Source of the DNA: Epiperipatus broadwayi
Taxonomy: Eukaryota; Onychophora; Udeonychophora; Euonychophora; Peripatidae
DNA: 64,000 bases
Reading direction: 5' to 3'
Assembly: GCA_028023455.1 (NCBI GenBank)
Contig: JAQFVV010000022.1
Span: 6,467,100 to 6,531,099 of the forward strand
Of the stretch, positions 58,934-64,000 are shown one piece after another (within the stretch, counting starts at the first letter, position 1; each line of letters opens with the position of its first letter). Made by a program: the position numbers and the translations under genes. The notes under the pieces are model-generated. The model worked only from the letters and a program-made list of their open reading frames with translations. It did no database searches and was not told the origin of the DNA.

Positions 58934-60064
58934 GACTAGTGTATAATTTTATTTTGCAATTTTATATATTTTCAATATCTATAATTTTTTTGTTATTTCA
59001 TTCACTTATTCTAAAACTTTCAAAATATTAGAGACATTAGACAAACTTTAATTAAATAAGAACTAACTAATTACATACATTAGAGAAAATTGAAAATAAA
59101 AAAGGTTTACTTTACAACTCAAACTTTTAACTATGATAATGTTGACAAAATAATCATCCTATACATATAAAAAAAAAAAAGCCAAACTAATACATTGCTC
59201 TTTTGTGTTTCACTTAAGATAAAATTATTTATCATTTATATTAAATTAAGCAATTCTATTTTTTTTCAACATATGAATTGATATTGTTTTAAAATGAATC
59301 TTTTTTATTTTTTAAAATTTTTACTATTCTTTACTGATAAAATACATTTAGTTATGCAATTTATTTCCTGTATTAATAATTTGTTTTTGTTTTTTAAATA
59401 AAAACAATAAAAATCTTCATATTCTTTTAAAATTCATTTAGTGAAGACTATTTGTCAATAATGGTTGCCTGCTATAAAAGTAACTTGATTTACAAATGTT
59501 TAATTACAAATTATTTCATCCTAAAAATTAAACATTCAAATTTTTAAATACTGTATGTATTCAATACCGACCGTTTGCATATTTTTTTAATCTCAGGATT
59601 GCTAATAATGTGGTTTTTATATTTATTTCATATCTTAAAAAGATTTTTTATAAATAAAAACCTTTAATCATTAACATAACCCAGCAGTCAATTTTAATTT
59701 CATTTAATAATCTTATAAATAATATATATTAAATTTTCATTAGAGATACTGGGGTTTTTCCTCTCATTTTTGTCTTTATTTCTGTATATATTTATTTATT
59801 TATGCTACTCAAATGAGAAAAAAAAAATATTGATTTGTAGGCAACTAATAATTGTTACAAACGTAAGTATGTCCATAGAAGGTCAATGCACAAAAACTAT
59901 GGCATCAATTATTAGTTAGCAAGAATGCATATGCATACACTAAAAAAATTAAAATGTTTAATTACCCGATAAAATATTTTGTAGTTATATATTAAGCAAT
60001 CATATAATCAGTTACTTGAGAAGTCATGTCATATTCAATCACAGAAATAAATAAAACATAATTC
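58934..60064. other. AT-rich spacer, nothing recognised
   Basis: No frame, paired repeat or RNA gene is seen. Confidence 0.5.
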
Positions 60065-60160
60065 CATTCAATTTGTCCAACTGATTTTTTTTTTTTCTTA
60101 ACCATGGACTCAATCTAGGAATCTTAAGTTCTTGAGCCTACTACAATAATCAATCACATA
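60065..60160 (-). repeat. Decayed SINE-like repeat, minus strand
   Basis: Minus strand: GTAGGCTCAAGAACTTAAGA, TTCCTAGATTGAGTCCATGG (B-box-like), A tract, ATCAGTTGGACAAATTGAAT. It pairs with 53930-53995. Confidence 0.5.
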
Positions 60161-60649
60161 AAGACTAAAAACTGTCATTTAAAAGATTAAACTTTTATAT
60201 TTGCACAAATCTTACTTGCAAATAGATAATTTATACTACAAATTCCTTACTACACAAATAAGTAAATACAGACATGTTTTTCTAATGTTAGACAATTGTT
60301 CAAATGCAAATGCTGTAGATTACATGTTACATGAAACTAAGATATTTTTGCAAATTAATGGCTGATGATATAATTTTTCTCCACCTTTATTTCATATTCT
60401 AGATAGATCACAAAGTAAATTCTTGCTCTCATACAATATTTGGAGTTAAATGCATGTATGCTCTACCCATTGTTGAAGTTATCATATATATATATATTAA
60501 CTATACCAAAATAAGTTAAAAGATGAGTTTCTAAAAAATGAAACCAAAAAAGAAATGTAATGTATTAGAAAACAAAAAAAAAAATTTAGTAATTGTGAAA
60601 TTAATACATTTTCATAACAGATGATTGAAAAACAAATGTGTTAAAAAAC
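60161..60649. other. AT-rich spacer
   Basis: Nothing recognised. Confidence 0.5.
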
Positions 60650-61174
60650 ATGAAAATGATCCTCGACTCCATGGAAAACAGTGAGGAAAGTGTAAATATA
60701 TTTAAAAACCTGCTGGTGACAGATACCTGAATGATAGAAACACTGGCACTAAAAATAGCAAAAGTCGGCCATTCATCAAAATGTATAACAAACCCAGGTG
60801 TGTATTCTTTCAATAATAGAAACACAATATATCTATCCTATCATGGCACAAAAAAGCATCAACATTTAAAGCCATATTTCAAGCAGTCACGAGTTATTAA
60901 CAGCATGAAAATAGTGGTACCAACAATTTACATGTTTTTGTATTCTCCTGGCCCCTTAATTGATGTAAATAATTTTTTGACTGTTTCCAATTCATTATGG
61001 AATTGTTTGGTCTTGCTGAATAATGACTATCAAAATCTTCTTACAATTTTTTTGAATATATTTGCTATGTGTCGTCCCCCCCCCCCCCATTTTGTGAATT
61101 TAAAATATTTAATCATTTGTATTTTATACAGTCAATTCGTACAGATAACTTTTTGGATTAAAATTTCTTATTGA
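60650..61174 (+). other. Unrecognised open frame, longest in the window, with one internal stop
   Basis: From an ATG at 60650 the frame reads MKMILDSMENSEESVNIFKN and LLVTDT, meets a TGA at 60728-60730, and continues in the same frame from 60731 for 147 codons. The first part after the stop (IETLALKIAKVGHSSKCITN, GTKKHQHLKPYFKQSRVINS) has a balanced composition, as an old coding relic might. The last third is Ile/Phe-rich, crosses a C run (PPPP at about 61077) and looks noncoding. A minus-strand reading of 60719-60823 (YTPGFVIHFDEWPTFAIF, ending CAG|GTATCT) is an alternative. I recognise no family for either strand. It may be a decayed transposable-element gene or a host exon. Confidence 0.25.
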
Positions 61175-63001
61175 TTTATTGCTGAAAATTACTATCAATT
61201 TAGTGTAGAATTGTTTTCTGTTACTGCTAATTCAATTTTTTCCCAAAAGTTTATTTTCTAAATATATTATACTTTTAGGTTTCAAATATAGGTTTATCCT
61301 ACATAGCAAGCTAAACTAGTTTCTTCTAAATGCTTCACAAATCAAAAATCTTATATAAAAATATAATTAATTATAATGAGTTCCTGTGGCAAGAAAGTTA
61401 ATGTATTATTTTAAATTCAAAATGTATAAAAATCCAATTAAAAAAAAAAAATAAAGCTTGAAATTGAAAAAATAAATAAATTAATGAATAAGCATTTTAC
61501 TAAGCATATTATTATTAATAATAAATAATACACTGTGAATAATTATATTATATAAAAACATTTCTAGAGCTATTGATAGTTCACCATTTTGCATCTCATG
61601 ATATTCTCTGAATCACAATCTAAAATAAAGTGTGTAAAAAAAATTAACACAATATACATGTTAAAATTTATTTTTGATGCACTTTGTTCTACTATTGAGG
61701 TTTTTTATTTTTATAATATCTGACCAATAAAACTGATTTTTTTTTTTTCCGGACTGTTAATATTTTTTTTTAAAGCAAGTTTGCAAATTGATTTATTTTA
61801 TATAAATGTACAGACCATTATTTTAATTTTAACAATATAAATGATTAAAACTTTTTGTTTTTTGCTGATGCTGTATTTTTATTTGGGTCTTTAAAATAAA
61901 ACTACCATCATATTGAATATGTCAAAAACAAATTACAAGATAATACTTTTAGCTTATGTTTAATAATTTTTGATTATGTAAAGTTGATTTTTAACTACAT
62001 AATGTACAAAATCTTTTTACGAAAACGATTTACGATTATGGAGAGCATATCTTTTGCTATAGGCTAAAGTAGCATTCATAAAAATGTTAATCCAAAATTG
62101 ATTGAGTGAATAAATTTTAGCTAATGTAAGCATTTTAAAATTTCCTATTAATGTAATTTTATGGCAAATAATCAAAATATATTTTTGATTATATATTATA
62201 CTGAATGAAACACTTTTTTTTCTTTTGAAGCCATTAATAGTGAAAAAATATATGTTTTACTTTGGATATGTCATAAATAAAAACATTGTCTTGTAAGCTT
62301 ACTGAATGAAAATTAGGCAAGAACATTAATTATATTTTAATTCTATAATCAAAAAATAATATTATATATTATATAAGGAAAACATTCTGTAATGTAACTT
62401 TTTCACATAAATATCCTTATTTTATCCTCAGATAATATAGCTTTAATGAAATCACTATCATATGATATTATCAACCTTATAAAATAGCTATTGTTTCAAA
62501 AAAATGGCAGATGTTTTTTTTAAAAAAAGGTTTTGAAATTTTTTTTACATTATTACAGCAAATTATTAAATGTAAATCAAAATAAATACAAATTGATGAA
62601 CTTTGCATACAGATTTATCATATGTGGTGAAATAAGTATATTATTTGTTTTACAATCATTATCTATTTGCAAAAATAGATTAATTTCAGGTTTGTGTTTT
62701 AAAAAATATACAATTTTCATATTTAAAACATTTCTTTTTTATCTTTTTTTTTTTTAAGAAAAAAAGTTAAGCTTATTGACTATTTTGTTCTAGTAAAATT
62801 TGTTATGTATATAAAAAAAACAGAGTATACATAATTATTTTTCAGTATTTACATATAAAATTTCCAAAATTAAATGTTATATATAGCACATATTTGTAAT
62901 GAATTAAAATTCACTCAAAATATTTGAAAGCAAAAACTATTCATTTGAAGACATGACCAGTTTTATATCATGTTAAAACAAGAATAATTGTAAATATTTT
63001 T
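61175..63001. other. AT-rich spacer, nothing recognised
   Basis: The frame at 62533-62757 is AT-biased and unrecognised. Only A and T runs are present otherwise. Confidence 0.5.
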
Positions 63002-63153
63002 TATGTAATCACATAGAAAAAAATTAAACTTCAAACAAGTATGTTCACATTTAAAGTTTTAAATCTACATGCACTCACCCGTCAATAAATTTTAAAAACA
63101 CAAATGAATCATTTGTGTTTAAAGCTTATTCTTATATAAGCCAATCCATACTG
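63002..63153 (+). repeat. Direct repeat, copy 1 (period about 310 bp)
   Basis: TATGTAATCACATAGAAAAA ... AAAGCTTATTCTTATATAAG, then CCAATCCATACTG. Copy 2 is at 63312-63470 in the same orientation, about 80% alike by eye. Confidence 0.8.
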
Positions 63154-63311
63154 CCCATGCTATTATGTGCCTGGTGTTTTAATTGACAACTGAATTATAC
63201 AAATTTTGATATTATATCACAGGAAAGAGAAAGTATCTAATTTTTAATCACCTGTAATTAAATGCATATTAGTTTAAATAATCATAAATCAACAATTTAA
63301 CATAGCATATG

Positions 63312-63470
63312 TATGTAATCTCATAGAAAAAAATTAACCTTTAATCATGTGCTGTTCATATTTAAAGTTTTTATTTTATGCGCATTTACTTGTCGGTAAA
63401 AGTTTTAAAAACACAAGTGAATCATCATTTTGCTTAAAGCTTATTCTTATATAAGCCAATCCTTACTGAT
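63312..63470 (+). repeat. Direct repeat, copy 2
   Basis: TATGTAATCTCATAGAAAAA ... TAAAGCTTATTCTTATATAA, then GCCAATCCTTACTG. The DNA between the copies is not visibly repeated. This may be the terminal repeat pair of a small element, or two monomers of a longer array. Confidence 0.8.
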
Positions 63471-64000
63471 TGTGCTTAACTCAGGGCTTGATTCTATTCT
63501 GTGCAATTGCAACAGTGCATGTTTGATGGTTAATTTCCTTCTACATGATTACATATATATGCTACGCTAAAATATTGATTTCTACATATTTTTTATGTAA
63601 ATAATAAATATTTAGAATCATTTTCTAAATTTTATAATTTAGAAATGCAAGATCTAATATCTGTTTCTCTGTAGAAATAAAATGTAAAAGGAAGACTAAG
63701 AAATTTTACTTTTTATTCCGATTATGAGTTTTTAAACAAGAAAAAAAAAAGCCGTAACCTCAGTAAAAAAAATCGCCGATAGAAAATTGATTTTTCTAAT
63801 AAAGCAAACTAAAAAATACGAATCAAATTGTAATTTATTTTATTTTACATTTATTATTATCATTTAATTTGTATACGTTAATAAAAAATAATATTTAAAA
63901 TTAAATAATATTTAAAAAAGACGATTTTCTTTTGTTTTTATTTTCCCATTACAAAAAACACATCAAAATGATTATAATTAACAGCCCGGGAATGATTATA
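63471..64000. other. AT-rich end of window
   Basis: Nothing recognised. Confidence 0.5.

Noticed and set aside
59845-59872. A 22-bp microexon between TTGTAG and GTAAGTATG
   Set aside because: The donor is good but the acceptor has no pyrimidine tract and the segment is AT-rich.

Overview
This window is AT-rich eukaryotic DNA, roughly three quarters A+T by eye. It has no operons or closely packed genes. It holds non-LTR retrotransposons, tRNA-derived SINEs, TA-, TTAA- and 8-bp-target DNA transposons, large palindromes and possible spliced exons. Together these point to a metazoan, most likely an invertebrate with a large, repeat-rich genome and long introns or intergenic DNA. I cannot name the species.

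Layout: 1-3.2 kb has a poly(A) retroelement end, a hairpin repeat and one copy of a dispersed repeat. 3.2-5.9 kb is a broken piggyBac-like element containing about 160-bp tandem repeats and a block of pure C/T/G runs that is probably an assembly artefact. 6.7-7.8 kb is a palindrome within a weaker inverted repeat. 7.9-9.5 kb has a SINE, a candidate 54-bp exon (minus strand) and a 600-bp palindrome built on a SINE tail. 10.0-13.1 kb is an RTE-type LINE with a perfect 13-bp target-site duplication (TSD) and a broken ORF. It is followed by a Tigger/pogo-like element (13.26-14.43 kb). 20.4-21.2 kb is the decayed C-terminal end of a second type of LINE. 25.8-27.4 kb is a composite of three about 431-bp direct units plus one inverted unit, bounded by a 13-bp direct repeat. 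30.2-32.6 kb is a long palindrome split by a 1.6-kb insertion. 34.4-35.2 kb has a 93-bp tandem duplication and the second copy of the dispersed repeat. 37.8-38.55 kb is a second RTE copy with a twin-priming 5' inversion and a 10-bp TSD. 39.6-40.3 kb is the most gene-like place: a possible noncoding first exon (plus) and a short terminal coding exon (minus). 40.7 kb is a SINE with a 13-bp TSD. 45-48.4 kb has a mariner-like relic and two nested related TIR elements. 54.7-55.6 kb is a second Tigger-like copy, 57.8-58.9 kb a hAT-type element, and 63-63.5 kb a pair of direct repeats. Long AT-rich stretches between these show nothing I can support.

No complete protein-coding gene is visible. The RTE LINE copies encode, or once encoded, an endonuclease and reverse transcriptase. 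The SINEs would have depended on a LINE with a poly(A) tail. The DNA elements are non-autonomous or dead. The most informative features are insertion structures (TSDs, nesting, twin priming, palindromes) rather than a working gene system.
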